Source: Pseudomonas sp. PB101 (lineage in GTDB: Bacteria; Pseudomonadota; Gammaproteobacteria; Pseudomonadales; Pseudomonadaceae). From it: 58,033 bases of DNA. A program made the position numbers and the translations under genes. Location of the stretch: assembly GCF_009764265.1 (NCBI RefSeq), contig NZ_RWIR01000048.1, positions 1 through 58,033 of the forward strand, in the 5' to 3' direction. The notes under the pieces were generated by a model. The model was not told where the DNA came from, did not search any database, and saw only the letters and a program-made list of their open reading frames with translations. The first letter of the stretch is position 1. The number at the start of each line of letters is the position of its first letter. This document shows positions 27,524-36,251 of this stretch, piece after piece.

Positions 27524-28189
27524 TCGTGGCTCGGCCACCAACAGCAACGACTGCGGCACGGGGCTTTGTGGGTGCTGCGGTTCCTGCAGGGCTGCCAGCG
27601 TAAAGCCCGCCATGTCCAGGGCATTCAGCCAACTGGACAGGGTGCGGAAATACCACGGCATGGGCTGCCACTGCCCCTCGAACGCGGAAAAGGTTTCTTC
27701 CCGCCAGCCATCCTGATAATCGCCTGCTGCAGCTGCCCACGGGTGCGGCGTCTGGATCAACAGCGCGCCGCCGGGGGCGAGCAGGCTGTTCATGGCGGCG
27801 AGCAGGGGGATGATGTCCTGATGCAGCAGGGCGAAGTTGGCGCAGATCAGGTTGTAGTCGCGGCCGATGTCGACCTGCGTGTCTGCCAGATGCTCATAGC
27901 TCGCCAGATGCACCGGCGCAGCGCCCGCCGCCCGTGCCGCTTCCACCAGCGTTGCATCGCCGTCCACACCGACCGCCTCGATGCCACGGTCAGCCAGCGC
28001 CCGCAACAACCAGCCTTCGCCACAACCCAGGTCGAGCACACGCTCAGGCTGGCGACCCAGCACCGCCAGCAGGATGGCCTGGTCGGTGACCTTGAGGCGG
28101 CTTTCGATGCTGCCCGTGCGGATCGCGTCGATCCAGGCCCGGGCATTGTGATGCCAGCTGTCGAGGAGGGTGGATTCGGGGGCAGGCAT
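27518..28189 (-). CDS. Class I SAM-dependent methyltransferase (223 aa)
   Basis: Rossmann-fold methyltransferase with motif I RVLDLGCGEGWLL (50-62), an acidic ribose-binding loop VGVDGD, and YNLICANFALLHQ as motif IV. Substrate unknown. The start ATG 28189 has GGGG eleven bases upstream. It follows the DUF4287 gene by 12 bases, so the two are probably co-transcribed. Its stop codon lies in a REP element. Confidence 0.87.
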   Translation of the reverse strand: MPAPESTLLDSWHHNARAWIDAIRTGSIESRLKVTDQAILLAVLGRQPERVLDLGCGEGWLLRALADRGIEAVGVDGDATLVEAARAAGAAPVHLASYEHLADTQVDIGRDYNLICANFALLHQDIIPLLAAMNSLLAPGGALLIQTPHPWAAAAGDYQDGWREETFSAFEGQWQPMPWYFRTLSSWLNALDMAGFTLAALQEPQHPQSPVPQSLLLVAEPRL

Positions 28190-28201
28190 ATCGTTGCCCC
28201 G

Positions 28202-28423
28202 CTAGGGTCTGGAGGTGGCGGCTGCCAGATGATAGGCAACCAACGCGTTGGCGTGCCCATGACCCATGCCGTGTTCGGCCTTGAGCCAGGCCACCAGCTC
28301 CATGTGTTTCTTGTCGCTGACGGTTTTAAGCAGGTCCAGCCAATGGCTGACCGGCTGCCCATACTTTTTCTCGATTGACGGGAAGTACGAAGCCGGTCCT
28401 TTGGTTTTGGTCTCTTCGGTCAC
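28202..28423 (-). CDS. DUF4287 protein (73 aa)
   Basis: Small helical protein of the DUF4287 family (SYFPSIEKKYGQPVSHWLDLL and GMGHGHANALVAYHL). It starts with GTG at 28423, supported by a GGGAGTTTGCATC ribosome site. The function is unknown. First gene of a pair with the methyltransferase. Confidence 0.82.
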   Translation of the reverse strand: MTEETKTKGPASYFPSIEKKYGQPVSHWLDLLKTVSDKKHMELVAWLKAEHGMGHGHANALVAYHLAAATSRP

Positions 28424-28524
28424 GATGCAAACTCCCTTTCCAATGATCTGAGTTCGATTGCAGCGCCGATTACGTTACTGATTTGCCGTCGGTGAGTCCA
28501 TCGTTCGAGCCGTCGATTTCGAAG

Positions 28525-29046
28525 TCAGTAGTTCATCCCGTCATCAATCGCGATGCCTTGGGCACGCATGCCCTTGATCAACTCGCTGCGGGTGCCCGGC
28601 AGGTTAAGCATGGTCTTGGCGCGTAACGCCGTGACTTCTTCGGCGGTGTAAGGCTGATAGTCGGCCGGCAGGCTGTCGCCCGCCATGCCGTCTTTGCGCA
28701 TCAGCCAGTTGAGCAGGTCCGCCAGTTGCGCGTTGTCCAGCGCCGACTGCGACATGCCTGGCACGCGCACGAGGAATTCGCGGCCGCCCGGAACCTTCAG
28801 GAAGTTGCCGACAAAGCCCTTCATCCGTGGTGTGTCGTTGGCGGCGGAACCCGTGCCGTCACCCAGGTGGCAACCGGCGCATTGCAACTGGTAGTTGACG
28901 CCGACGCTGTACCCAGCCTGGGCAATCGGGGTTTGCACCGATTCATTACCCGGCGCGTGATGCTGGTTCGGGTCGGGAATGGCCCGGGCCTGGGCGAGCG
29001 GGGCGCCGAGGGCGCAGACGAGACCGAGCAATATCAAACTACGCAT
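28525..29046 (-). CDS. Periplasmic monoheme c-type cytochrome (173 aa)
   Basis: Exported cytochrome: signal peptide ending at AQARA (about residue 21), heme site Cys56-Ala-Gly-Cys59-His60. A likely axial Met lies in VPGMSQSALDN. It sits downstream of the aromatic amine dehydrogenase genes, like orf-2 in the Alcaligenes faecalis aau cluster as I recall it, where a small monoheme cytochrome follows aauA. It is a candidate electron acceptor for the dehydrogenase. An intrinsic terminator and a REP pair separate it from aauA, so it may also have its own promoter. Confidence 0.85.
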   Translation of the reverse strand: MRSLILLGLVCALGAPLAQARAIPDPNQHHAPGNESVQTPIAQAGYSVGVNYQLQCAGCHLGDGTGSAANDTPRMKGFVGNFLKVPGGREFLVRVPGMSQSALDNAQLADLLNWLMRKDGMAGDSLPADYQPYTAEEVTALRAKTMLNLPGTRSELIKGMRAQGIAIDDGMNY

Positions 29047-29087
29047 GTAACTAACTCCGCTGATGACCGTTTTGACTCTGGATCCCC

Positions 29088-29190
29088 TGTAGGAGCGAGC
29101 CCGCTCGCGAAGAACTCAAGGGCGACGCGTTAAACCAGATAACCCGCGTTATCGTTGACGTCCTTCGCGAGCAGGCTCGCTCCTACAGAG
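29088..29190. repeat. REP inverted pair
   Basis: REP copies near 29089-29120 and 29163-29188 between aauA and the cytochrome gene. Confidence 0.9.
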
Positions 29191-29244
29191 GTAAAGAGGT
29201 ACAGAGGTACAGAGAACAGCTAAAAAAAAACAAAAGCAGCCACA

Positions 29245-29278
29245 GAAAAAAAAGCCGCCGGTTGCGCGAGCAACCGGC
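29245..29278 (-). terminator. Intrinsic terminator after aauA
   Basis: On the minus strand, stem GCCGGTTGC (29270-29278) pairs with GCAACCGGC (29257-29265) around a 4-base loop, followed within a few bases by a run of T (29246-29253). It sits just after the aauA stop at 29293. Confidence 0.85.
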
Positions 29279-29292
29279 GCAAAGCGCGTTTT

Positions 29293-29814
29293 TTAAACGG
29301 CGACGCCGCGGATCACCGATACGGTGCAGTGATAGATGTGCGATTTGGCGGCCAGGCACCAGTTCACATCGTTGTTGTTGAACGGGCGGTAAGCCGGTTC
29401 TTCACTGTCGTTACGGGTGCAGGCGCACTGGGCGCAACTTTGTTTACCGCAGCAGTCGTTGTACGAAATGATGTAGTCCTTGCCGTCGGCCGGGTTGCGG
29501 CAGGTGCCGATCCAGGTCACTTGCGAGGCTTCGGTGCCCGGAGGGCAGGAGGTCACCGACCCGCCGCAGCAGCTGCACAGAAAGCCGTCGATGGAACAGT
29601 AGCGCCAGTAGTCGCAGCTGTTCGGATCACCCGGGTCGCCGGCCTGCGCAGGTTCCGCGGCCAGGGCCTTGCTGGTGCGATCCAGCGGCAGCAGCAGGGG
29701 CAGGGCGGCACCGGCCACCATCAGCGAACCCATGCGTGCCAGCAGTTTGCGGCGCGACGTGGTGTCGGCGACACGGCGGGACGAACGCTCAAACAACAGA
29801 TCCAGCAGTTTCAT
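29293..29814 (-). CDS. aauA: Aromatic amine dehydrogenase light (TTQ) chain (173 aa)
   Basis: Small subunit of a quinoprotein amine dehydrogenase acting in the periplasm on primary amines. A long twin-arginine-type leader (SRRKLL at 20-25) is followed by a Cys-rich mature chain. The tryptophan tryptophylquinone pair is Trp101 and Trp152, spaced by 51 as in known light chains. The catalytic Asp120 (19 after the first Trp) and Thr164 (63 after it) are conserved in position. It follows mauD in an operon heavy chain-MauE-MauD-light chain. Substrate is inferred from the iac neighbour as arylethylamines such as tryptamine. Confidence 0.93.
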   Translation of the reverse strand: MKLLDLLFERSSRRVADTTSRRKLLARMGSLMVAGAALPLLLPLDRTSKALAAEPAQAGDPGDPNSCDYWRYCSIDGFLCSCCGGSVTSCPPGTEASQVTWIGTCRNPADGKDYIISYNDCCGKQSCAQCACTRNDSEEPAYRPFNNNDVNWCLAAKSHIYHCTVSVIRGVAV

Positions 29815-29832
29815 AAAGGTCTCCCTGCCTTA

Positions 29833-30459
29833 TCAGTGGCTATGGCCGTGGCTGTGGTCGTGATCGTGGGTGTGCGGCTGGGCATTGAGGTACTGCTGCA
29901 GCGTCGCGTGCTTGAGGTGCTCGACTTCGAACAGGCTGTCCAGGTGCTCGCGGGAGTTGACCAGGCCTTTGGCGCGCAGGGTGCCGGCCTTGTCGATCAG
30001 CGCGGCGTACGGCAGCTTGCCGATCTGGTAGGTCATGCCCACTTCCGGGCCGACCACATAAGTCGCGTCTTCCAGTTTGTGCTCACGGATCAGCGCTTGC
30101 TGGGCATCCATGTCGCCGTCGCTGACGAATACCACGTCGAGCGTACCGGCCTGTTCCCTGGCGATGGATTTGATCGCCGGCAGCAACGACTTGCAGATCG
30201 GGCAGGTCGGCGAGAGGAAGAACAGCAGTTGCGATTTCTCGCCGGCATAACCGAAGTTCACCGGACGACCGTGACGGTCGGCGGCGGTGATTTGCGGAGC
30301 GGCTTCGTTGACGGCCACACCTTTGTCGACCATCAGCGCGCCGGCCGGTGCCAGGCGACCGTGCAGTACGCCAATCTGCCGCACCAGGCCCATGACGACA
30401 AACGCCACGGCCACCAGCAGCACCCAGAGCAGAACGTTGGAAACTATCAAGCCTTCCAT
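29833..30459 (-). CDS. mauD: MauD-like disulfide protein for the light chain (208 aa)
   Basis: Membrane-anchored thioredoxin-fold protein needed in this family for folding the many-disulfide light chain. An N-terminal membrane segment (about 6-26) precedes the active site Cys86-Pro-Ile-Cys89 (FLSPTCPICK). The last 16 residues are a His/Asp-rich tail (HTHDHDHSHGHSH), which suggests metal binding and is unusual. It begins five bases after mauE and ends 18 bases before aauA. Confidence 0.92.
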   Translation of the reverse strand: MEGLIVSNVLLWVLLVAVAFVVMGLVRQIGVLHGRLAPAGALMVDKGVAVNEAAPQITAADRHGRPVNFGYAGEKSQLLFFLSPTCPICKSLLPAIKSIAREQAGTLDVVFVSDGDMDAQQALIREHKLEDATYVVGPEVGMTYQIGKLPYAALIDKAGTLRAKGLVNSREHLDSLFEVEHLKHATLQQYLNAQPHTHDHDHSHGHSH

Positions 30460-30464
30460 TTCGA

Positions 30465-31004
30465 TTACCTACCAATCAATTTGAGCAGAAGAGGGGAGTT
30501 CGCCAGCAAGCCATCGGCGGCGGCGTAGATGAGCAGCGCGACGGCGGCGGCGGCCAGGGTCACGAAGCCATCGAACAGGTTGAGGTCGCGGGCCACCGGC
30601 GCAATGCCGGCCACCAGCGCCAGAGCGACCAGCGCACTGTTGCGCGCCAGCAGCACCGGGCGCAGCGGTTGTGCCTGGTCGGGACCGGCGCAACCGCAAT
30701 CGATGTCCGCACGGCCGCGCCACAGGTTGATGCCGATGGCGGCGGCGTACAGCGCCAGCAGGCTGGCGGCGCTCAGCGCGGCGTAACCGCGGCTGACCGG
30801 CACCAGCAAGGCGAACGCGATGGCCAGTTCCAGCAGCGGCACCAGGCGCGCCGTCGGGCGCACCAGCGCTGCGGGCAGCAACTGGTAGTCCGCCAGCTGC
30901 TTGCTGAAGCGGGCCGGCGCGCGCAACTTGTGGGTCGCGGCACTGGCCAGCAACACCGCGATGGCGACGGCGCTGGCAATGATGAAGATCGGATCTGTGT
31001 GCAT
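30465..31004 (-). CDS. mauE: MauE-like membrane protein (179 aa)
   Basis: Inner-membrane protein with about four to five hydrophobic segments that works with MauD in maturation of the light chain. It carries the family segment HKLRAPARFSKQLADYQLLP and a Cys pair (DIDCGCAGPDQ) shared with DoxX/MauE-like redox proteins. The frame opens at 31166 but overlaps the heavy chain; ATG 31004 is the family start. It lies between aauB and mauD. Confidence 0.9.
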   Translation of the reverse strand: MHTDPIFIIASAVAIAVLLASAATHKLRAPARFSKQLADYQLLPAALVRPTARLVPLLELAIAFALLVPVSRGYAALSAASLLALYAAAIGINLWRGRADIDCGCAGPDQAQPLRPVLLARNSALVALALVAGIAPVARDLNLFDGFVTLAAAAVALLIYAAADGLLANSPLLLKLIGR

Positions 31005-31015
31005 AACCGAACCTC

Positions 31016-32164
31016 TTAGTAGCTCAGGACCTGAGTCGCGGTCTTCGCGACTTTCGGCATGCTGCCGGTGAGCTTGTTGGTCTTCAGGTCGAAGATCTGC
31101 AGACCGCCTTCCACGTCGGTGCCGAGCAGCAGCGGTTTGTCGTCGCCGGTGGCCTGCATGCTCCACACCGGAACCGGTGCTTCGAGGGTGGCGATCTTCT
31201 TGTGAGTCTTGAGATCAAACGCCCAGATCAGCGGGCTCGGGTCTTCCCACTTCATCGCTTCGTGGGCGTCGTGCATCAGCACGTACAGACGGTCCAGCTT
31301 CGGCGCCACGGCCATCAGCTGCCAGCCACCCGGAGCCCAACCGGCTTTCTTTTCTTCATCGCTGACCAGCGACCAGGACGGCAGGATTTTCGGCGCATCG
31401 CCGGCGAAATCCACCGGGCGTACGGTGCCGGTGGTGGTGGTGAAGTAGTAGGTGTCGCCGACGTTGACCGCGCGTTCCACCAGTTTTTCCGCGTTCGGAT
31501 CAAAGAACGGCGTGCGGCTGCGCGCGGTTTCCTGGCCCTGGTCGTTGAGGGTCACCACCTGCAGGCTGCCGTCGCCGCACAGCGAGGCGAAGCGGCGGTT
31601 GCCGACCGGGTAGTTGAGCACGCAACCGGGAATCGCGATTTCGCCGGCCACGGCCTTGGCCTGGGTGTCGACCACGGTCACCGAAGTCGACGGGGTGAAG
31701 TTGTAGACATAGACGAACTTGTCGTCGCCGCTCGGCTTGAGCGAGTAGCGCTGGGTCAGCGATTCGGCGCGCTTGTTCGGGATCAGTACTTCCCAGGCCG
31801 GCGACAGGGTCGAGCTGTCCCAGGCGGTCAGCACATCGGTACGGGTGCCACGGGTACCGCGCGAATACCAGATGTCTGCACTGTAGATAGTCTTCTTGTC
31901 ATGGCTGAGGGTCGACGGCGCGGCAAAACCGGTCGGGACCATGCCGAGGATGCGCTTCTGGTCCGGGTCGACCACGGTCACGCGGCCAGCGACGAAACTG
32001 TCGAATTCGACGTCGATGACAAACGCGCGGTGAGCTTCGGGTGGAAACGCCAGAACGGTCTGGCCAATCGTACCGGCGGGCAAATCCGCACGGGCACTGT
32101 TCAAACCGAGTACAAGCAGGCTCAGGCCTAGCGCTGACTGTACGGAGATCCTGTTTGTTCGCAT
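31016..32164 (-). CDS. aauB: Aromatic amine dehydrogenase heavy chain (382 aa)
   Basis: Large subunit of the quinoprotein amine dehydrogenase, predicted to be a seven-bladed beta-propeller. A signal peptide ends near ARAD (about residue 27). The repeated propeller strands include RVTVVDPDQKRILGMVPTGF and KKTIYSADIWYSRGTRGTRTDVL. It opens the operon aauB-mauE-mauD-aauA. No mauG homologue is present, which agrees with the A. faecalis aau cluster. The space upstream (32165-32381) should contain its promoter. Confidence 0.93.
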   Translation of the reverse strand: MRTNRISVQSALGLSLLVLGLNSARADLPAGTIGQTVLAFPPEAHRAFVIDVEFDSFVAGRVTVVDPDQKRILGMVPTGFAAPSTLSHDKKTIYSADIWYSRGTRGTRTDVLTAWDSSTLSPAWEVLIPNKRAESLTQRYSLKPSGDDKFVYVYNFTPSTSVTVVDTQAKAVAGEIAIPGCVLNYPVGNRRFASLCGDGSLQVVTLNDQGQETARSRTPFFDPNAEKLVERAVNVGDTYYFTTTTGTVRPVDFAGDAPKILPSWSLVSDEEKKAGWAPGGWQLMAVAPKLDRLYVLMHDAHEAMKWEDPSPLIWAFDLKTHKKIATLEAPVPVWSMQATGDDKPLLLGTDVEGGLQIFDLKTNKLTGSMPKVAKTATQVLSY

Positions 32165-32381
32165 AAGGGGAACTTCCTGAATTGTTGGTAACGCGGATCG
32201 CGGGTGCTTTGGCAGATTTTTACCCTTTGATTCTGCCGTGCCCCGCGATCGCGAGAATTGCCCTGCCTGCCAAGTGTTTGTGTGTCTGTGCCAGTGTCAT
32301 GAAACTGGCTGCGCAGGCTGATAAGGCGGGGGGTGGAGAGGGGGGGCAAAGGAGCTTTTGTGGTGAGGGGGCTTGTGTAGG

Positions 32382-33863
32382 TCAGGCGGGATTGGCGAGA
32401 GGCAGGGAGAAGGTAAATACAGCGCCGCACGGCTCCAGGTTCTGCGCCCAGATGTCGCCCCGATGCCGGCCGATGATGTTCTTGCACAGCGCCAGGCCGA
32501 TGCCGTTGCCGCTGACCTTGGACGAGAAGAACCCGTCGAACAGCTTCTCTTGCGCCTGGGCCTGGATGCCACGGCCGCTGTCTTCGATGCGCACCAAAGC
32601 CACATCGTTGTCGCGGCTGGCATGGATGCGCAGCAGGCGACGTTCGGCCGGCAGGTCGGCCATTTCTTCAATGGCGTTGAAGGCCAGGTTGAGGATCACC
32701 TGGCCGATCAGCACTTTCTCGCAGCTCACCATCAGCGGTTCGGGCGAGTCGATGATTTCCACGCGCACCAGGCTCGGGTCGGCGCGCAGGCTGATGAAAT
32801 AGCGGGTTTCGCGCAGCAGTTCATTGAGGTCGACGCGCTCTTCCGACTGCTCCAGCTTGACCACGTAATCGCGCACGCTCTTGATGATCACCGACGCATG
32901 CTCGATTTGCCGCACGGCGCTCTGCAGGCCCCAGGTGACAGCGGGGTCGGCATCGGCGACGTTGCCCAGGCGAATCACCGTGCCTTCGATGAAGTTGCGT
33001 GTTGCCGCCAGGGGCTGGCTCAGCTCGTGGGCAATCGCCACGGCCATTTCACCCATGGCGTTGTAGCGCGCCAGGTACTCGAGTTTCTGCTCGCTGAACC
33101 GCCGCGCCTCTTCGGCCTGCACCTGTTCGGTCACGTCGCGAAACAGCAGCAGGTGGCCGACCAGATCGTCCTCGATCTCGATGTAGCGGCAGGTTGCATC
33201 ATGCCAGCGCCATTCGCCATCGCGGCGCTGCACTTGGTAATGCACGTTGAACGGCGCGTGCTCCGGCGTCTCCACGGCGAACCGTTGCAGCAAGCGCTGG
33301 CGTGAAGCGTCGTCGCACCAGGCCAGGAAGTTGTTGCCCATCAGCTTGTGCACTTCGCTGTCGAGCAGGTGCGCGCCGGAGTCGCTGATAAAGCGGATAT
33401 CGCCCTCTGGCCCGAGTACGGCCACGCCTTCGGCCAGGTCCTGCATGAACGCCGTGAGTCGGCTCTCGAAACGCTTGAGGTCGCGCTTGACCTTGTCCTC
33501 CTTGGAAATGTCGCGGAACTGCACCATCAACACGTCGCGCCCGTCCAGGTGCACCAGGGTCGCCACCGCTTCGGACAGGATTTCCACCCCTTGCTTGGAG
33601 CGGTAGCACCACTCGATGGCCCGCTGCCCGGTGCGTGCGGCCCCTTCGAGCCAGCGCAGGCCTACCGAACGCCGGTATTTCGGCGCGTCGCGGGTCATGT
33701 CCGGGGCCTTGAGCGGCGTCAGTTCTTCCAGGGTAAAGCCCAGCGCCGCCAGGGCAGCGGCGTTGGCCCAGAGGATTTCCTTGGTGTGCGCGTCATGAAG
33801 AATGATGCACAGCGGCATGGCTTCGATCAGCGCATGAAAGTCGTTCGGTTTTGGCAGGTACAT
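32382..33863 (-). CDS. PAS-domain sensor histidine kinase (493 aa)
   Basis: Soluble sensor kinase of the FixL type. It carries two to three PAS domains (about 5-115, 125-240: KEILWANAAALAALGF and VLGPEGDIRFISDSG). The phosphoacceptor His279 lies in MGEMAVAIAHELSQPLAATRNF, and the ATPase lobe shows NLAFNAIEEM and GRGIQAQAQEKLFDGFFSS. There is no membrane segment, so the signal should be cytoplasmic. It is divergent from iacA and has no regulator beside it; the FixJ-type regulator at 42244-42873, beyond the iac genes, is the likely partner. Confidence 0.9.
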   Translation of the reverse strand: MYLPKPNDFHALIEAMPLCIILHDAHTKEILWANAAALAALGFTLEELTPLKAPDMTRDAPKYRRSVGLRWLEGAARTGQRAIEWCYRSKQGVEILSEAVATLVHLDGRDVLMVQFRDISKEDKVKRDLKRFESRLTAFMQDLAEGVAVLGPEGDIRFISDSGAHLLDSEVHKLMGNNFLAWCDDASRQRLLQRFAVETPEHAPFNVHYQVQRRDGEWRWHDATCRYIEIEDDLVGHLLLFRDVTEQVQAEEARRFSEQKLEYLARYNAMGEMAVAIAHELSQPLAATRNFIEGTVIRLGNVADADPAVTWGLQSAVRQIEHASVIIKSVRDYVVKLEQSEERVDLNELLRETRYFISLRADPSLVRVEIIDSPEPLMVSCEKVLIGQVILNLAFNAIEEMADLPAERRLLRIHASRDNDVALVRIEDSGRGIQAQAQEKLFDGFFSSKVSGNGIGLALCKNIIGRHRGDIWAQNLEPCGAVFTFSLPLANPA

Positions 33864-34210
33864 CGCACGGCCCCTGGCGGCAGAGATTTGCAGTATGGCG
33901 TTTTATACCTGCTCGCACAGCGCGATGCGCTCAGAGGTAACCGGCGTGGGCCTAGGGGTTTTCTTTAGCGCGGGGGCTGCACGCCCCAATAGTTGCGGGC
34001 GGACGCGGTTTTTACACTGGACCTCAATGCAAGGGCAACCACCGCGCTCCTTACCCCTGTAGGAGCGAGCTTGCTCGCGAAAAACGTCTGAACAACGCAG
34101 TCATCCAGACTGGGCTCGTTATCGTTGACGTCCATCGCGAGCAAGCTCGCTCCTACAGGTAGAGGGAACAGCGGAGCCCACCAACAATAATCACAACGGA
34201 GAACTAGCCC
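33864..34210. other. Intergenic region between kinase and iacA
   Basis: A 347-base divergent region. It holds a REP pair (34059-34158) and the iacA ribosome site (CGGAGAAC). A GC-rich inverted stretch (GGGGGCTGCACGCCCC, about 33970-33985) lies toward the kinase side. No gene is visible. Confidence 0.7.
34059..34158. repeat. REP inverted pair
   Basis: Copies at about 34059-34080 and 34135-34158 upstream of iacA. Confidence 0.9.
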
Positions 34211-35374
34211 ATGCTGCGTTCAGCTGTCGCGCAACAAGACCCTGTGTCCGCCCCGGTCGTGCCAATGGTCGAGAGTCAGCTATTTCAGCAAGTGCTGGAT
34301 GAGGTGCGTCAACGCCGCGAGGAATTCGACGCCGGCTCCCACGTGCCTCGGGACATGATCGAGCGATTCAAGCAGGTGGGTATCTACCGCGCTGCCACGC
34401 CGAAATGCTTCGGCGGCGACGCCCTGGCTCCGGCACTGTTCCTGCAAATGATCGAACGCATCTCCGAAGCCGACGGCTCGGCGGGCTGGGTCGCCAGCTT
34501 CGGCAGCGCCGGTGTCTATCTGGCCGCCTTACCGCCAGAAACCCTGGCTGAACTCTATGCCGACAGCCCGGACCTGGTGTTCGCCGGCGGCCTGTTTCCG
34601 TTGCAACCGGCCGAAGCGGTCGAAGGCGGCTATCAGGTCAACGGCACCTGGAAATTCGCCAGCGGCTGCAAAGGCGCAGACCTTTTGGGCGTGGGCATCG
34701 GCGCCGCTGGCGGCAAGCCGCGCACCGCAGTATTTCGCCCTGGGCAGGTAGACATCGTCGAGAACTGGGAAGTGGTCGGCCTCAAAGGCACCGGCAGCCA
34801 CGACCTGCGGGTGACGGACAAACGCGTTGATGAGCGCTGGACCTTCATCCGTGGCGGTGCCGCGACCATCGACGAACCGCTGTTCCGCTACCCGTCGATC
34901 GCCTATGCCGCGCAAGTGCTGGCGGTGGTCAACCTCGGCCTGGCCCGTGCAGCGCTGGACGAAATCAGCCGCATGGCGGGCGGCAGCGGCATCACCGGCG
35001 CGCCGAAATTGTCCGATCGCGCTTACGTGCGCATCGAGATCGCCAAGGCTGAAGCCAAGCTCAGCGCCGCGCGCGGTTTCTTCTACAACGCCACCGAACA
35101 GGTGTGGAACTCGATCCTGGCCGGCAACCCGGTCACGCCGGAGCAGACCAGCCTGCTGCGCCTGTCGGCGATCCATGTGTCCCAGGCCGGTGCCGAGGTG
35201 GTGCAGAGCGCCTACAGCCTGGCCGGCACCACCGCCATTTACCTGCGCCATCCGCTGCAGCGCTACCTGCGCGACTCGATGGTGGTGACCCAGCACGCCT
35301 TCCTCAGCGAAGGCCTGTACGACGGCGCCGGCTCGGTGTTCCTCGGCGTGCAGCCGTTCCCGGGCTACATCTGA
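34211..35374 (+). CDS. iacA: Indole-3-acetate monooxygenase, IacA-like (387 aa)
   Basis: Flavin-dependent monooxygenase with the acyl-CoA dehydrogenase fold (group D type). In the iac pathway IacA makes the first attack on indole-3-acetate. The chain shows the N-terminal helical domain (EADGSAGWVASFGSAGVYLA), the beta domain (YQVNGTWKFASGCKGADLLG) and the C-terminal helical domain. It should use reduced flavin from IacG (43131-43643). First gene of the iac operon with ribosome site CGGAGAACTAGCCC. Confidence 0.88.
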   Translation: MLRSAVAQQDPVSAPVVPMVESQLFQQVLDEVRQRREEFDAGSHVPRDMIERFKQVGIYRAATPKCFGGDALAPALFLQMIERISEADGSAGWVASFGSAGVYLAALPPETLAELYADSPDLVFAGGLFPLQPAEAVEGGYQVNGTWKFASGCKGADLLGVGIGAAGGKPRTAVFRPGQVDIVENWEVVGLKGTGSHDLRVTDKRVDERWTFIRGGAATIDEPLFRYPSIAYAAQVLAVVNLGLARAALDEISRMAGGSGITGAPKLSDRAYVRIEIAKAEAKLSAARGFFYNATEQVWNSILAGNPVTPEQTSLLRLSAIHVSQAGAEVVQSAYSLAGTTAIYLRHPLQRYLRDSMVVTQHAFLSEGLYDGAGSVFLGVQPFPGYI

Positions 35375-35405
35375 ACCCCCATTACTTTTTCAAGGAATCG
35401 CACCC

Positions 35406-35777
35406 ATGTCGCAAACCACCCAAGAGCCATTGCGCGTCGTCTTCTGCATCGGCATCACCCAGAACTTTTTCGACCTGCCGACCGGCGAAGGCCTGAGCGT
35501 GTGGAAAGGCTTCAGCCAGATGATGGGTGACCTCGGCGCCATGCCGGGCATCACCGTGCTCGGTGCCATGGACGACGACCGCCTGATGGTCGGCCCGTCC
35601 ACCACCTCGCCATGGACCGTGTACATCATGGCCGACGTCGACTGCCACCAGTCGGTGATCGACGCCTGCAACCTGTTCCGCACCACGCCGGTCGGCCAAT
35701 ACAGCCTGTGGCGCTACGCCAAGATCGAAGCGCGCATCGGTCGCCCGCTGACCATCCCTGATGCGGCCAGGGTGTAA
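35406..35777 (+). CDS. iacB: IacB-like small protein (123 aa)
   Basis: Small cytoplasmic protein found only in iac clusters as far as I know; its biochemical role is not settled. The sequence (FCIGITQNFFDLPTGEGLSVWKG near the start, a central PGITVLGAMDDDRL) resembles IacB. The start has CAAGGAATCGCACCC. It lies 31 bases after iacA and three bases before the SnoaL-like gene. Confidence 0.82.
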   Translation: MSQTTQEPLRVVFCIGITQNFFDLPTGEGLSVWKGFSQMMGDLGAMPGITVLGAMDDDRLMVGPSTTSPWTVYIMADVDCHQSVIDACNLFRTTPVGQYSLWRYAKIEARIGRPLTIPDAARV

Positions 35778-35780
35778 GCC

Positions 35781-36251
35781 ATGAACGAGGCCTTGCTGCA
35801 GCGTCTGGCGACGCTCGAAGGGGAAAGCGCAGTGCGTCGTTTGATGGCGCGCTACATGGACCTGTGCGACGTGCCGCGGGCGGCGATTCACTTGAGCCAG
35901 TTGGCGCAATTGTTCACCGAGGATGCGGTCTGGGAAGGCCTCGGCACCCAGACCGCGCAGACCTTCGGCCAGCACCACGGACGTGCGGCGGTGGCGACCT
36001 TTGTCGGCGGTTATCTGCCGCCGTCCGATCACTTCAAGCTGAACCTGCATTACCTCACCAGCGAGTCGATCGTGGTCGACGGTAACAAGGCGCAAGGGCA
36101 GTGGATCATGCAGCAGATCTCGACCTACGCCGATGGCCGCAACGAGCTGATCGGCACGCGTCTGAACATTGATTTTCGTTGCGTGGATGGCACTTGGCTG
36201 ATCGCGCATTTCCGTACGCAGCGTTTGTTCAATACGGAGTTGAGTGCATGA
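35781..36251 (+). CDS. iacI: IacI-like SnoaL/NTF2-fold protein (156 aa)
   Basis: NTF2-like alpha+beta barrel related to the SnoaL_4 group (RLMARYMDLCDVPRA, LFTEDAVWEGLG, DGTWLIAHFRTQRLF). It corresponds to IacI in indole-acetate clusters, with no settled activity. Its stop overlaps the start of the amidase gene (ATGA at 36248-36251), and it follows iacB by three bases. Confidence 0.82.
   Translation: MNEALLQRLATLEGESAVRRLMARYMDLCDVPRAAIHLSQLAQLFTEDAVWEGLGTQTAQTFGQHHGRAAVATFVGGYLPPSDHFKLNLHYLTSESIVVDGNKAQGQWIMQQISTYADGRNELIGTRLNIDFRCVDGTWLIAHFRTQRLFNTELSA

Noticed and set aside
32165..32381. Sigma-54 promoter upstream of aauB
   Set aside because: A TTGGCAGGCAGGGCA stretch has the GG and GC elements at the wrong spacing.
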